Source of the DNA: Actinophytocola sp.
GTDB lineage: Bacteria; Actinomycetota; Actinomycetes; Mycobacteriales; Pseudonocardiaceae
DNA: 39,945 nt
Assembly: GCF_009379765.1 (NCBI RefSeq)
Contig: NZ_WHTD01000070.1
Location: forward strand, 1-39,945
Reading direction: 5' to 3'
The position numbers and the translations under genes were made by a program. Every line of letters starts with the position of its first letter. Positions within the stretch are counted from its first letter, which is position 1. The notes below the pieces were generated by a model, which worked only from the letters and a program-made list of their open reading frames with translations, was not told the DNA's origin and ran no database searches. Positions 17,513-25,600 of the stretch are shown piece after piece.

Positions 17513-19381
17513 GTGGAGAACACGTGGTCTTTCATGCGCGGCGCCATGCACGCGGCGGACGCGCCAAAGGGCCTGCACAAGGGGACGATCCGGCGGGTGT
17601 TCCGGTTCACCGGACCGCACCGGGGCAAGCTGGTCGTCTTCCTGCTGCTGACGATGATCTCGTCGGTGCTCGTGGTGTCGACCCCGCTGCTCGCCGGGCA
17701 GGTGGTGGACGCGATCGTCGGCGGGCACGACGTGTCGCTGGTGGTGTGGCTGGCCGTGGCGATCGCCGGCGTGGCGATCCTGGACGCCGGGCTGGGGCTG
17801 GCCGAGCGGTGGCAGTCCTCGCGCATCGGTGAGGGGCTGATCTACGACCTGCGGCGCGCCGTGTTCGAGCACGTGCAGCGGATGCCGGTGGCGTTCTTCA
17901 CCAGGACGCGGACCGGCGCGCTGGTGTCGCGGCTGAACAACGACGTGATGGGGGCGCAGCGGGCGTTCACCTCCACGCTCGCGGGCCTGGTGACCAACGT
18001 GATCCAGCTGGTGCTGTCGGTCGCGGTGATGATGACGCTGTCCTGGCAGGTCACCGCCCTCGCGATGGTGCTGCTGCCGATCTTCGTGCTGCCGGCGCGG
18101 CGGATGGGCAAGCGGATGGCCGACCTGCAGCGCGAGTCGGCCGGGCTCAACGCGTCGATGACCACCCAGATGACCGAGCGCTTCTCCGCGCCGGGCGCCA
18201 CGCTGGTGAAGCTGTTCGGCCACCCGCGGGCCGAGGCCGACGAGTTCGGCGGCCGCGCGGCGCGGGTGCGCGACATCGGCATCCGCACGGCGATGCTCAC
18301 CCGGTGGTTCATGACCAGCCTGACGCTGGTGTCGGCGCTGGCGCAGGCGCTGGTGTACGGGCTGGGCGGTTACCTGGCGATCACCGGCTCGCTGGCGCCG
18401 GGCACCGTGGTGGCCCTGGCGCTGCTGCTCACCCGGCTGTACTCGCCGCTGACCGCGCTCGCGAACGTGCGGGTGGACGTGATGACCGCGCTGGTGTCGT
18501 TCGAGCGGGTCTTCGAGGTGCTGGACCTCGAGCCGATGATCAGCGAGGCGAGGTCGCCGCGCACGGTGCCGGACGGCGGGGTGTCGGTAACGCTGGAGGA
18601 CGTGCGGTTCGGGTACCCCGCGGCGGACAAGGTGTCGCTGGCCTCCCTGGAGGAGGTGGCGGTGCTCGACCAGCGCGGGGGTCAGGAGGTGCTGCACGGG
18701 GTCTCCTTCCGGGCCGAGCCGGGGCAGATGGTGGCGTTGGTCGGGTCGTCCGGCGCGGGCAAGTCGACGATCGCCTCGCTGGTGCCGCGGCTGTACGACG
18801 TGGAGTCGGGTGCCGTTCGTCTGTCCGATGTGGACGTGCGGGAGCTGTCGTTCGACGCGCTGCGGGACACGGTCGGCGTCGTGACCCAGGACGGCCACCT
18901 GTTCCACGACACGATCCGGGCCAACCTGGCCTACCCGCGGCCGTCGGCCACCGACGAGGAGATCTGGGCGGCGCTGCGCCAGGCGCGGCTGTCCGACCTG
19001 GTGTCGTCGTTGCCGGACGGGCTGGAGACCGTGGTCGGTGAGCGTGGCTACCGGCTCTCCGGTGGCGAGCGGCAGCGGTTGACGATCGCCCGGCTGCTGC
19101 TGGCGCAGCCCCGGGTGGTGATCCTCGACGAGGCGACCGCGCACCTCGACTCGGAGTCGGAGGTGGCCGTGCAGGAGGCGCTGACCTCGGCACTGGCCGG
19201 TCGCACCGCGATCGTGATCGCGCACCGGTTGTCGACCGTCCGCGCCGCCGACCAGATCCTGGTCGTGGAGGACGGCCGGATCGTGGAACGCGGCGACCAC
19301 GAGTCGCTGCTGGAGGCAGGCGGGCGCTACGCCGACCTGTATCGGACGCAGTTCGCCACGCAGCCCGCGACGGCGGCCTGA
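17513..19381 (+). CDS. ABC exporter, fused permease and ATPase
   Basis: The 622-residue half-transporter starts at GTG 17513 behind GGGGGAGAAAGAGG. An N-terminal six-helix exporter domain (about 40-330) is followed by an ATPase domain with GSSGAGKST (Walker A), VTQDGHLFHDTIRANL (Q-loop), LSGGERQRLTIARLLL (signature), VVILDEATAHLDSESE (Walker B) and IAHRLSTV (H-loop). It should work as a homodimer in the cytoplasmic membrane, exporting a lipid, peptide or drug-like substrate. The segment before Walker A contains a 15-20-residue insertion (LASLEEVAVLDQRGGQEVL). No partner half-transporter or adjacent biosynthetic gene reveals its cargo. Confidence 0.9.
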   Translation: MENTWSFMRGAMHAADAPKGLHKGTIRRVFRFTGPHRGKLVVFLLLTMISSVLVVSTPLLAGQVVDAIVGGHDVSLVVWLAVAIAGVAILDAGLGLAERWQSSRIGEGLIYDLRRAVFEHVQRMPVAFFTRTRTGALVSRLNNDVMGAQRAFTSTLAGLVTNVIQLVLSVAVMMTLSWQVTALAMVLLPIFVLPARRMGKRMADLQRESAGLNASMTTQMTERFSAPGATLVKLFGHPRAEADEFGGRAARVRDIGIRTAMLTRWFMTSLTLVSALAQALVYGLGGYLAITGSLAPGTVVALALLLTRLYSPLTALANVRVDVMTALVSFERVFEVLDLEPMISEARSPRTVPDGGVSVTLEDVRFGYPAADKVSLASLEEVAVLDQRGGQEVLHGVSFRAEPGQMVALVGSSGAGKSTIASLVPRLYDVESGAVRLSDVDVRELSFDALRDTVGVVTQDGHLFHDTIRANLAYPRPSATDEEIWAALRQARLSDLVSSLPDGLETVVGERGYRLSGGERQRLTIARLLLAQPRVVILDEATAHLDSESEVAVQEALTSALAGRTAIVIAHRLSTVRAADQILVVEDGRIVERGDHESLLEAGGRYADLYRTQFATQPATAA

Positions 19382-19397
19382 GCCGCGGCGCGACCGG

Positions 19398-19766
19398 TCA
19401 GTCGAGCATGTCGGTCTGGTGGGCCACGGCCTGCCGGACCAGCTCCGCGATCTCCCGCGGGTGCTCCACTGCCCGGTCGTGCCCGACCTGGCGCAGGTAG
19501 CGGCTCTCGCCGCGTAAGAGCCGGGCCGGGTCGTCGAGCAGGGCGCCCTTGTGGAACATCAGCTGGACGCCCTTCTCGGTGGCCGCGACCGCGCACAGCC
19601 AGTGGTGCCAGTCGCCGCCGGCGGTGAAGGTGAGGCGGCGCCACCTCATCGCCTCCTCGAGCTCACCGTCGGCGGCGTGGACGAGCTCGGCCAGCGCGCG
19701 AATCTGCGCGCGCCGGTCGTGGTGCTCGGTGAGCCAGGTCTCGACCTCGGTCGGGTGGCCGGTCAT
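19398..19766 (-). CDS. DUF1801 (YdhG-like) domain protein
   Basis: The 122-residue protein matches the DUF1801 pattern. A helical start is followed by EEAMRWRRLTFTAGGDWHHWLCAVAATEKGVQLMFHKGALL and a C-terminal helix with the HPREIAELVRQAV segment. The family is small and cytoplasmic, and its biochemical role is unclear. It is convergent with the ABC exporter (16 bp between stops). It follows the MobA-like gene on the same strand at 66 bp, so the two may be co-transcribed. Confidence 0.75.
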   Translation of the reverse strand: MTGHPTEVETWLTEHHDRRAQIRALAELVHAADGELEEAMRWRRLTFTAGGDWHHWLCAVAATEKGVQLMFHKGALLDDPARLLRGESRYLRQVGHDRAVEHPREIAELVRQAVAHQTDMLD

Positions 19767-19832
19767 CGGGAGAGTCCCCCTCCGTGTCTCGCGTACCGGA
19801 ACACCGTCGCACCGGGGTCCGACAGTTTCGGC

Positions 19833-20399
19833 TCAGCCGGGAAGATCCTCGGGCCGGTCGACGTCCTCCCCCGCGGCGGCGTCCTCGCAGGGCACGTCGA
19901 GCGGGTGGTGCGCGGCGAGATAGGTCCGCGCGCCCGCGTCGCCCCGCGCGCTCTCGGCGACGTCGGCCCAGCGGTCCCGCCCGATGAGCACCGGGTGGCC
20001 CGGGCGGCCGTGGTAGGTCGCCCGGGCGAGCGCGTCGGGTGCGGCGAGGTCGACGAACCGGCGCACGGCCGCCGCGGTGACCCCCGGCGTGTCGACGGGC
20101 AGCACGAGCGCGGCCACGGCGTCGCTGTCGCCGAGCGCGGCCAACCCGACCCGCAGCGACGAGCCCATGCCGGTGGTCCATTCGGGATTGTCCACAAGCG
20201 ACGAGCCGGGCAGCTCCGCCGTGCCCCGCACCTCGTCGGCCGCCGCTCCCAGCACGACGACCACCGGCGCGCAGCCGCCCTCGTGCAGGACCCCGGCCGC
20301 GTGCTCGACGAACAGCCGGCCGCGGTGGCGCACCAACGCCTTGGGCATCCCGAACCGCCGCCCACCACCAGCCGCCAGCAGCACTCCCGCCACACTCAC
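19833..20399 (-). CDS. MobA/MocA-like nucleotidyltransferase
   Basis: The 188-residue protein has the family signature LLAAGGGRRFGMPKAL at the N-terminus (nucleotide and metal site), then DNPEWTTGMGSSLRVGL and LPVDTPGV, where the Asp binds metal. C-terminal GRPGHPVLIGRDRW is also typical. The fold transfers CMP or GMP from CTP or GTP to a cofactor phosphate. Members include the molybdopterin cytidylyltransferase MocA and CoxI/XdhC-linked forms. No molybdenum hydroxylase genes are near, so the acceptor is unclear. An exact TTGTCCACA at 20188-20196 lies inside the coding region at the DNPEW segment. The start is GTG. Confidence 0.8.
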   Translation of the reverse strand: MSVAGVLLAAGGGRRFGMPKALVRHRGRLFVEHAAGVLHEGGCAPVVVVLGAAADEVRGTAELPGSSLVDNPEWTTGMGSSLRVGLAALGDSDAVAALVLPVDTPGVTAAAVRRFVDLAAPDALARATYHGRPGHPVLIGRDRWADVAESARGDAGARTYLAAHHPLDVPCEDAAAGEDVDRPEDLPG

Positions 20400-20461
20400 G
20401 AAACCAGCCTAGCCAGCATGCCGGCCCCATGACGGAGACGCCGCGGTCGCGGCACGGCCTT

Positions 20462-20504
20462 GGCCTCCGGCCCCGGTTTCCAACCTACGAGCTGGCACCG
20501 ACAG
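20462..20504 (+). repeat. Dispersed intergenic repeat, copy 1
   Basis: These 43 bases match 25417-25459 at about 33 of 43 positions without gaps. Both begin with a GGCYTCCGGCCCCGG block and end with TGGCACCGACAG. The surrounding 20400-20627 interval has no convincing gene. It also holds CTGTGGACAGG near 20527, a near-match to the TTGTCCACA box seen in the related element at 25500. Confidence 0.6.
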
Positions 20505-20627
20505 CGGTGAGCCTCATCGGACGCGCCTGTGGACAGGCCGCCTCTGGCAGCCGTTGATGCCGCCCCGCACCGGACACCCCCGGGTCCCCGCCTCCCGGCC
20601 CGAATGGGGGGACTCGCTGGTCCCGGA

Positions 20628-21287
20628 TCACCGGAACTCCTCGACATTGTCCCGAACCCACCGCGCATACGTCCGCGCCGGCCGCCCGGTGACTTCCTCG
20701 ACCGTCGGCAGCGGCCGCAGCATCGCGTCCCACTCCTCGACCGTGAGCTCGGGAACCGAGGTGGGGGAGTAGGCCTCCGCCTCGTGGATCGGCAGGCCCC
20801 GCCAGTCCGGGTTGCAGTACCGGACCGCTCGCGAGGCCCGGATCGGCGGTCCGAACAGCTTCAGCGTGTTCGAGGCGAACTCGCCCGGCCGCAGGTGTGT
20901 CCACTCGAGACCGGACGCCTCGACCGCCCGCTCCACCGGCAGCTGGAAGTCGTCGTCGAGGCCGGCGGAGACCGCGCCGGACGACAGCGTCACGACCCGC
21001 CGCACCCCGGCCCGCACGGCCGCGTCGACGACCTCGGTGGCCGTCCGCGGTTCCGGGAACAGGTACAGCCGGTCCACGCCGGAGAGCGCCGCGGCCACCG
21101 ACTCCGGCTTCAGCAGGTCCCCCCGCACCACCTCCACCCCGGCGGGCACCGCGGCCGGCATCGCGGCCGGCATCGCGGCCGGCATCGCGGCCCGGGTCAT
21201 CGCCCGCACCCGCTCGCCGGCCGCGGCGAGCTGCGCGACCACGTGCCGGCCGACCTGTCCGGTCGCTCCCGTCACCAAGATCGTCAT
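20628..21287 (-). CDS. NmrA-like NAD(P)-binding oxidoreductase, apparently shortened
   Basis: The 219-residue protein starts at ATG 21287 after GGAGGAG. It begins ILVTGATGQVGRHVVAQL (NAD(P)-binding) and continues with VVRGDL, LSSGAV, LEWTHLRPGEF and a C-terminal VTGRPARTYARWVRDN. Relatives are usually about 280 residues. Here the step from YCNPDWRGLPIHEAE to the C-terminal motif looks about 60 residues too short, as if an internal in-frame deletion had removed part of the substrate domain. Residues 33-47 are a low-complexity AMPAAMPAAMPAAVPA tract encoded by a 12-bp tandem repeat. The gene is divergent from a TetR gene, its likely regulator. Activity is doubtful. Confidence 0.75.
   Translation of the reverse strand: MTILVTGATGQVGRHVVAQLAAAGERVRAMTRAAMPAAMPAAMPAAVPAGVEVVRGDLLKPESVAAALSGVDRLYLFPEPRTATEVVDAAVRAGVRRVVTLSSGAVSAGLDDDFQLPVERAVEASGLEWTHLRPGEFASNTLKLFGPPIRASRAVRYCNPDWRGLPIHEAEAYSPTSVPELTVEEWDAMLRPLPTVEEVTGRPARTYARWVRDNVEEFR
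21150..21195. repeat. 12-bp tandem repeat inside the NmrA-like gene
   Basis: GGCATCGCGGCC occurs three times in tandem, flanked by a degenerate fourth unit (GGCACCGCGGCC). The unit is a multiple of three, so copy-number change keeps frame and only alters the MPAA tract near residues 33-47. Confidence 0.75.
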
Positions 21288-21301
21288 CGCTGGCTCCTCC
21301 A

Positions 21302-21380
21302 ATATGGGTACGATGTACGCGATTTGCGAGAGAACCCTAGCCAACTGGGTGCGGTGTACGCAAATGTCGCCTTCTACGAT
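21302..21380. promoter_or_regulatory. Divergent promoter/operator between the NmrA-like and TetR genes
   Basis: The interval holds two similar blocks, GTACGATGTACGCGATTTGCG near 21307-21327 and GCGGTGTACGCAAATGTCG near 21351-21369. They share TGTACGC, and the ATTTGCG/CGCAAAT halves form an inverted repeat. TACGAT at 21375-21380 is a good -10 for the TetR gene, whose ATG follows 9 bases later, implying a leaderless or nearly leaderless mRNA. The blocks are likely the TetR binding sites. Confidence 0.5.
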
Positions 21381-21389
21381 GAGCGCACG

Positions 21390-22160
21390 ATGACCGAGCA
21401 CCAGACCACCTCGGCGGCATTCGGCGGCTCGGCAGCCGCGGCCCGCAGCATGGAGCTGCTGTGGGGGACCAAGCCGCCGCCCAGCCGGGGCCGAAAGCCT
21501 GGCATGACCGTCGACCGGATCGTCGCCGCCGCCATCGAGGTGGCCGACGCCGAAGGGCTGGACGGGCTGTCGATGCGCCGCGTGGCCGACGGGCTCGGCG
21601 TCGGCACCATGTCGCTGTACCGCTACGTGCCGTCGAAGGCCGAGCTGCAGGACCTGATGCTGGACGCGGTGATCGGCGACGACGTGCCTTCTCCGCTCGG
21701 GTCCGGTGGCTGGCGGGCCGGCCTGGAGCGGCTGGCCAGGAGCAGTCTCGATGGGTACCTCAGGCACCCGTGGCTCCTGCGCATGTCGCTGACCAGGGGC
21801 GCGATGGGGCCCAACCAGACCGCCGCGCTGGACGCGGTGCTCCGGTCCATCGACGGGATCGGGCTGTCCGGTGGCGAGCAGATGGCGGTGGTCCAGCTGG
21901 TCACCGGTTACGCGCACGGCGTCGCCCAGCAGCTGGTCGACGCCACCCAGGCCCAGCAGCACTCCGGCCTGTCCGACGAGCAGTTCCGGACCGAGTTCGC
22001 GCCGTTGCTGGACGAGCACCTCACCGCGGACCGCTTTCCCGCGCTCGAGAAGCTGTGGCGCAACGAGGAGATGGGCTGGGTGGACCCCTTCGAGTTCGGG
22101 CTGGAGCGCGTGCTGGACGGCATCGAGACGCTGGTCGCGGCGCGCGGGGTCGCCTCGTGA
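21390..22160 (+). CDS. TetR-family regulator with TetR_C-type ligand domain
   Basis: The 256-residue protein has a 35-residue N-terminal extension. The HTH follows (IVAAAIEVADAEGLDGLSMRRVADGLGVGTMSLYRYVPSKAEL, about 47-90), then an all-helical ligand domain. The GVGTMSLYRYVPSKAELQDLMLDA pattern is that of regulators with the tetracycline-repressor-type C-terminal domain. It is divergent from the NmrA-like oxidoreductase, the probable target. Its stop overlaps the start of the hydrolase gene by 4 bp (GTGA), so the two are translated together. The inducer is unknown. Confidence 0.88.
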   Translation: MTEHQTTSAAFGGSAAAARSMELLWGTKPPPSRGRKPGMTVDRIVAAAIEVADAEGLDGLSMRRVADGLGVGTMSLYRYVPSKAELQDLMLDAVIGDDVPSPLGSGGWRAGLERLARSSLDGYLRHPWLLRMSLTRGAMGPNQTAALDAVLRSIDGIGLSGGEQMAVVQLVTGYAHGVAQQLVDATQAQQHSGLSDEQFRTEFAPLLDEHLTADRFPALEKLWRNEEMGWVDPFEFGLERVLDGIETLVAARGVAS

Positions 22161-22852
22161 CCAGCCCGAGCCTGCGGGTGTTCGGCCCGGCGCGGCCCGC
22201 CGACGTGCGCGCGGTGGTGCTCGTGCTGCACGGCGGCCAGGAGACGAGCAAGGCCCGCGCGCACCGGTTTCGACCCACCTACCTGCGGATGTTGCCGTTC
22301 GGCCGCGACCTGCGGTGGGCCGGCCGGGGCGCCGGCGTCGCCGTGTGGGCGCTGCGGTACCGGTACCGCGGCTGGAACCGGCCGGACCTCGACCCGGTCG
22401 CGGACGGCCGGTGGGCGCTCGGGGAGATCCGCCGTACCCACCCCGACGTGCCGGTGGTGCTCGTCGGCCACTCGATGGGTGGCCGGGTGGCGCTGCGGAT
22501 CGCCGAGGACCCCGCGGTGGTGGCCGTGTGCGCGCTCGCGCCGTGGACACCCGAGTCCGAGCACGTCGACCAGCTGGCCGGGCGTACGGTCCTCATCGCG
22601 CACGGTGACCAGGACACGGTGACCGCCCCGGCGCTGTCCCTCGCGTACGCGGTGCGCGCGAAGGAGGTCACCGACGCCGTCTGCCGCTTCGACGTGCGCG
22701 ACGAGTCACACGCGATGCTGCGCCGCGCGAAGGACTGGCGGCTGCTGGTCCGGCGGTTCGTCCTCGGCGTCCTGGGTATCGCCCACATGGACCACGTCAT
22801 CGCGAGTGCGCTGGCCAAGCCGTCGCCCGGTGGGTTGAGCGTCCCGCTCTGA
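22157..22852 (+). CDS. Alpha/beta hydrolase
   Basis: The 231-residue protein has an alpha/beta-hydrolase core: VLVLHGGQE (oxyanion region), VLVGHSMGGRVALRIA (nucleophile elbow GHSMG), HGDQDTVTAP (acid) and DESHAML (catalytic His). There is no signal peptide or lid domain, so it is probably a small cytoplasmic esterase or dienelactone-hydrolase-like enzyme. Its GTG start overlaps the TetR stop, so it shares that operon. The substrate cannot be read from sequence; control by the same repressor suggests it works with the NmrA-like enzyme or on the same inducer. Confidence 0.82.
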   Translation: MTSPSLRVFGPARPADVRAVVLVLHGGQETSKARAHRFRPTYLRMLPFGRDLRWAGRGAGVAVWALRYRYRGWNRPDLDPVADGRWALGEIRRTHPDVPVVLVGHSMGGRVALRIAEDPAVVAVCALAPWTPESEHVDQLAGRTVLIAHGDQDTVTAPALSLAYAVRAKEVTDAVCRFDVRDESHAMLRRAKDWRLLVRRFVLGVLGIAHMDHVIASALAKPSPGGLSVPL

Positions 22853-22937
22853 TGCCGGTCTCGTACGGTGTGCCCGAACCGATGCGCAACCTCCATGGCG
22901 GTCCCCACGTCTTGGGTGTCGACGGGAAGGTGGGGAG

Positions 22938-24125
22938 ATGAGCTACGGCCACCAGCAGGGAGCGCCGCGACGACCCGAGTACGGGGGCACGCCAGGTCGC
23001 GGACGCCCGCAAGGTCAGAGCCGGCGACCCGCGTACCACGAGACGCGCGCACTGCCCATGCCGCCGACCGAGGACCCGCGGCGCAGGCCACCGGGTCAGC
23101 GCCGCTACAACGGCCCGCCGCCGGACGAGTACGGGCCTCCCGGCGAGGGCTATGGGCCACCACCGCCGCGGCGCCCCCGCAAGCGCCGCCGGGTCGGCCG
23201 CACGATCGGCATCGTGCTGCTGGTCATCCTCGTGGCGCTCGTCGGCACCTGGTTCTGGCTGGACACGTCGATCAACCGGGTCGCCGCGCTCGAGGACTAC
23301 CCGGGGCGTCCGGCCGAGGCGGCCGGTACCAACTGGCTGGTCGTCGGGTCGGACAGCCGGGAGGGCCTCACGCCGGAGGAGAAGGCGAAGCTCGCGACCG
23401 GGGACGCCGGCGGGCAGCGCACGGACACCATCCTGATCGCGCACCTGCCGGACAACGACACCCCGGCCACGCTGCTGAGCATTCCGCGTGACTCCAACGT
23501 GGAGATTCCGGGACACGGCACCAGCAAGATCAACGCCGCGTTCGCCTTCGGCGGGCCGAAGCTCCTGGTGCAGACCGTCGAGGGTGCGACCGGCCTCCGG
23601 ATGGACCACTACGCCGAGATCAGCTTCGGCGGGTTCGCCAACATCGTCGACGCCATCGGCGGCGTCGAGATGAACATCGACCAGGAGATGCACGACACCA
23701 AGACCGGCGCCACGATCAAGCCGGGACTCCAGGAGCTCGACGGCGCGCAGGCGCTGGCGTTCGTGCGGATGCGCTACAGCGCGGCCACCCCGCGGTCGGA
23801 CCTCGACCGGGTGGTGAACCAGCGCAAGTTCATCGGCGCGCTGGCGTCGGAGATCGCGAGCCCCGGCACGCTGCTCAACCCGTTCGACCTGTTCCCGCTG
23901 CTGGCCAACGTGCCGGACGCGCTGACCCTCGACGAGGGCGACCACCTGCACAACCTGGTGGGGCTCGGGTTCGCGATGGGCGGCATCTCCGACGGCGGCA
24001 CGGTCACCACGACGGTGCCGGTCACCGACTCGTCGGCGAACCAGTGGGACGAGGCGAAGTCCCAGCAGTTGTTCGACGCGCTGCGCACCGACGCCACGAT
24101 CCCGCCGGACGTGATCAACAACTAG
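22938..24125 (+). CDS. LytR-CpsA-Psr (LCP) family cell-wall glycopolymer ligase
   Basis: The 395-residue protein has a Pro/Arg-rich cytoplasmic tail (1-85), one membrane helix (about 88-108) and an extracellular LCP domain (about 125-300). Conserved features are LVVGSDSREG, QRTDTILIAHL, LLSIPRDSNVEIPG, SKINAAFAFGG and FVRMRYS with SDLDRVVNQRKFI. The Arg and Asp residues in these bind the polyprenyl-pyrophosphate substrate and Mg. LCP enzymes attach glycopolymers (arabinogalactan or teichoic acid-like) to peptidoglycan. The start follows GGTGGGGAG. It is monocistronic, with convergent prxQ downstream. The C-terminal 80 residues resemble the usual LCP tail without an extra LytR_C domain. Confidence 0.9.
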   Translation: MSYGHQQGAPRRPEYGGTPGRGRPQGQSRRPAYHETRALPMPPTEDPRRRPPGQRRYNGPPPDEYGPPGEGYGPPPPRRPRKRRRVGRTIGIVLLVILVALVGTWFWLDTSINRVAALEDYPGRPAEAAGTNWLVVGSDSREGLTPEEKAKLATGDAGGQRTDTILIAHLPDNDTPATLLSIPRDSNVEIPGHGTSKINAAFAFGGPKLLVQTVEGATGLRMDHYAEISFGGFANIVDAIGGVEMNIDQEMHDTKTGATIKPGLQELDGAQALAFVRMRYSAATPRSDLDRVVNQRKFIGALASEIASPGTLLNPFDLFPLLANVPDALTLDEGDHLHNLVGLGFAMGGISDGGTVTTTVPVTDSSANQWDEAKSQQLFDALRTDATIPPDVINN

Positions 24126-24237
24126 TCCGCCTCCCCGGGATTCAAAGTGTTGGTTGCGTTCCGGCGGACGTGCGGATCTCTGGTGGTTGGTGGGTGGGTG
24201 CCGTCACGGTCCCCTGAGGTTGCGTTTGGTCGGCGGG

Positions 24238-24254
24238 AGGCTTGTGCCAAGCCT
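24238..24254 (-). terminator. Hairpin just after the peroxiredoxin stop
   Basis: AGGCTTG and CAAGCCT form a perfect 7-bp stem with the loop TGC, starting 3 bases past the stop of the minus-strand peroxiredoxin gene. A weaker GTCCGCC/GGCGGAC pair at 24125 and 24163 flanks the convergent LCP gene. The 24126-24256 gap holds no gene. Confidence 0.55.
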
Positions 24255-24256
24255 GG

Positions 24257-24739
24257 TCAACGCGTATCCGATGATCCGTGGGCCATACCCTCGTGCCCGC
24301 GGAGTACTTCTAGGGCGCGGTCGGCGTGCACGGCCATGCGGAGCTCGCTCTTGACGACCTCCAGCACGGTGCGGTCGGTGTCGATGACGAAGGTCTGGCG
24401 CTTGGTGGCCAGCGGCCCGAAGCTGCGCCGCACCCCGAACCGGGTGGCGACCGCGCCGTCCGGATCGGACAGCAGCGGGAAGTCGAAGGAGTGCATCTCG
24501 CTGAACGCCTGCTGCTTCGCGACGTCGTCCGGGCTGATCCCGACGCGGGTGGCCTTGACGGCGGCGAACTCGGCGGCGAGGTCGCGGAAGTGGCACGACT
24601 CCGCGGTGCAGCCCTTGGTCATGGCGGCGGGGTAGAAGAACAGCACGACCGGGCCGTCGGCGAGGAGGTCGGACAGCTTGCGCGGCGTGCCGGTCTCGTC
24701 GGGCAGCTCGAAGTCGGGGGCTTTGTCGCCGGCCTTCAT
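24257..24739 (-). CDS. Peroxiredoxin, PrxQ/Bcp type
   Basis: The 160-residue protein is a thioredoxin-fold peroxidase. The active-site segment FFYPAAMTKGCTAESC has the peroxidatic Cys44 and a resolving Cys49 five residues on, the atypical 2-Cys PrxQ arrangement. Canonical members have TPGCT; here Lys replaces the Pro. It reduces hydroperoxides in the cytoplasm with electrons from thioredoxin. Start ATG 24739 follows a GGAGA site. The divergent PAP2-like gene begins 28 bp away, so both promoters overlap. Confidence 0.9.
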   Translation of the reverse strand: MKAGDKAPDFELPDETGTPRKLSDLLADGPVVLFFYPAAMTKGCTAESCHFRDLAAEFAAVKATRVGISPDDVAKQQAFSEMHSFDFPLLSDPDGAVATRFGVRRSFGPLATKRQTFVIDTDRTVLEVVKSELRMAVHADRALEVLRGHEGMAHGSSDTR

Positions 24740-24767
24740 CGGTCTCCTTCGTGGTACATCGTGTGTC

Positions 24768-25358
24768 ATGGACAGTACCGGCCCGCTGGCCGCGCGAGTC
24801 GTGACCGAGGCCCTGTCGCCCGCGGTCGTGGTCGTGGCGCTGCCACTGGCGGTGGCCTGGCACGCCACGGCCGGCTCCGTGTCGGCGACCGTGGGCTGGG
24901 GCCTGCTGGTGGCGGTGTTCTACAGCGTCCTGCCGATGGCCTTCGTGGTCCGCGGCGCCCGCCGCGGCCGCTGGGACGGCCACTGGGTGCGCGACCGCGC
25001 GCACCGGACCGTGCCGCTGCTGGTGTGCCTGCTGTCCGCGCTGGCCGGTCTCGCGATCATGCTCGTGGGCGGCGCACCCCGCACGGTGGTCGCCCTGGCC
25101 TGGTCGATGATCATCACCCTGATGGCCTGCCTGCTGATCACCCGCTGGTGGAAGATCTCGGTCCACGCGACCGTGGCCGCCGGCGCGGTCGCGGTGGTCA
25201 CCTTCCTCTACGGCCCGTGGCTGCTGCTGCTCGCGCTGCTGGTGGCCCTGGTGTGCTGGTCCCGGGTAGCGGTGGCGGACCACACGGTGCCGCAGGTCGT
25301 CGCGGGCGCTTTGCTAGGTCCGGTGGTCGGCGGTGCGGTGTTCCTCGCGCTCAGCTGA
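24768..25358 (+). CDS. PAP2-like membrane phosphatase
   Basis: The 196-residue protein has about five or six membrane helices with PAP2-type motifs on the loops. RDRAHRTVPLLV stands for the first motif. KISVHATVAAGA replaces the usual PSGH, keeping the His. SRVAVADHTVPQVVAGALLG is the SR...H...D motif. The family removes phosphate from lipid phosphates such as undecaprenyl or phosphatidylglycerol phosphate. The altered second motif (ISVH rather than PSGH) makes activity less certain. It is divergent from prxQ, with only a short shared promoter region. Confidence 0.72.
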   Translation: MDSTGPLAARVVTEALSPAVVVVALPLAVAWHATAGSVSATVGWGLLVAVFYSVLPMAFVVRGARRGRWDGHWVRDRAHRTVPLLVCLLSALAGLAIMLVGGAPRTVVALAWSMIITLMACLLITRWWKISVHATVAAGAVAVVTFLYGPWLLLLALLVALVCWSRVAVADHTVPQVVAGALLGPVVGGAVFLALS

Positions 25359-25416
25359 GGTCAGCTGTCCAGCGCCTCGGCGTCGACCGCCGCCCCCGGG
25401 TGCCAGCGGCGATCTC

Positions 25417-25570
25417 GGCTTCCGGCCCCGGTGTCAATTCCACCGGTTGGCACCGACAGTTCCGGACCGGTGCCAGGCCGGGCTGGGGACGGTTGCCAGT
25501 TGTCCACAGGGAAGTCCGGGATCATCCGGGTCTCGTCGGTGCCCGCCCGTAGGCTGGTGACCGGGAGCCG
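25417..25570 (+). repeat. Dispersed intergenic repeat copy 2 with TTGTCCACA box and -10-like TAGGCT
   Basis: Bases 25417-25459 match 20462-20504 (about 77%). They are followed by an exact TTGTCCACA (25500-25508) and, about 40 bases later, CCGTAGGCTGG, whose TAGGCT fits a -10. The second part resembles the stretch inside the lycopene cyclase gene. The whole 25359-25600 interval lacks a convincing gene. It looks like the flanks of a lost gene, perhaps a DUF222/HNH-type gene; that origin is inference. Confidence 0.5.
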
Positions 25571-25600
25571 GAGGCCAAGCAGTCTCGACCGAGACCGCCG

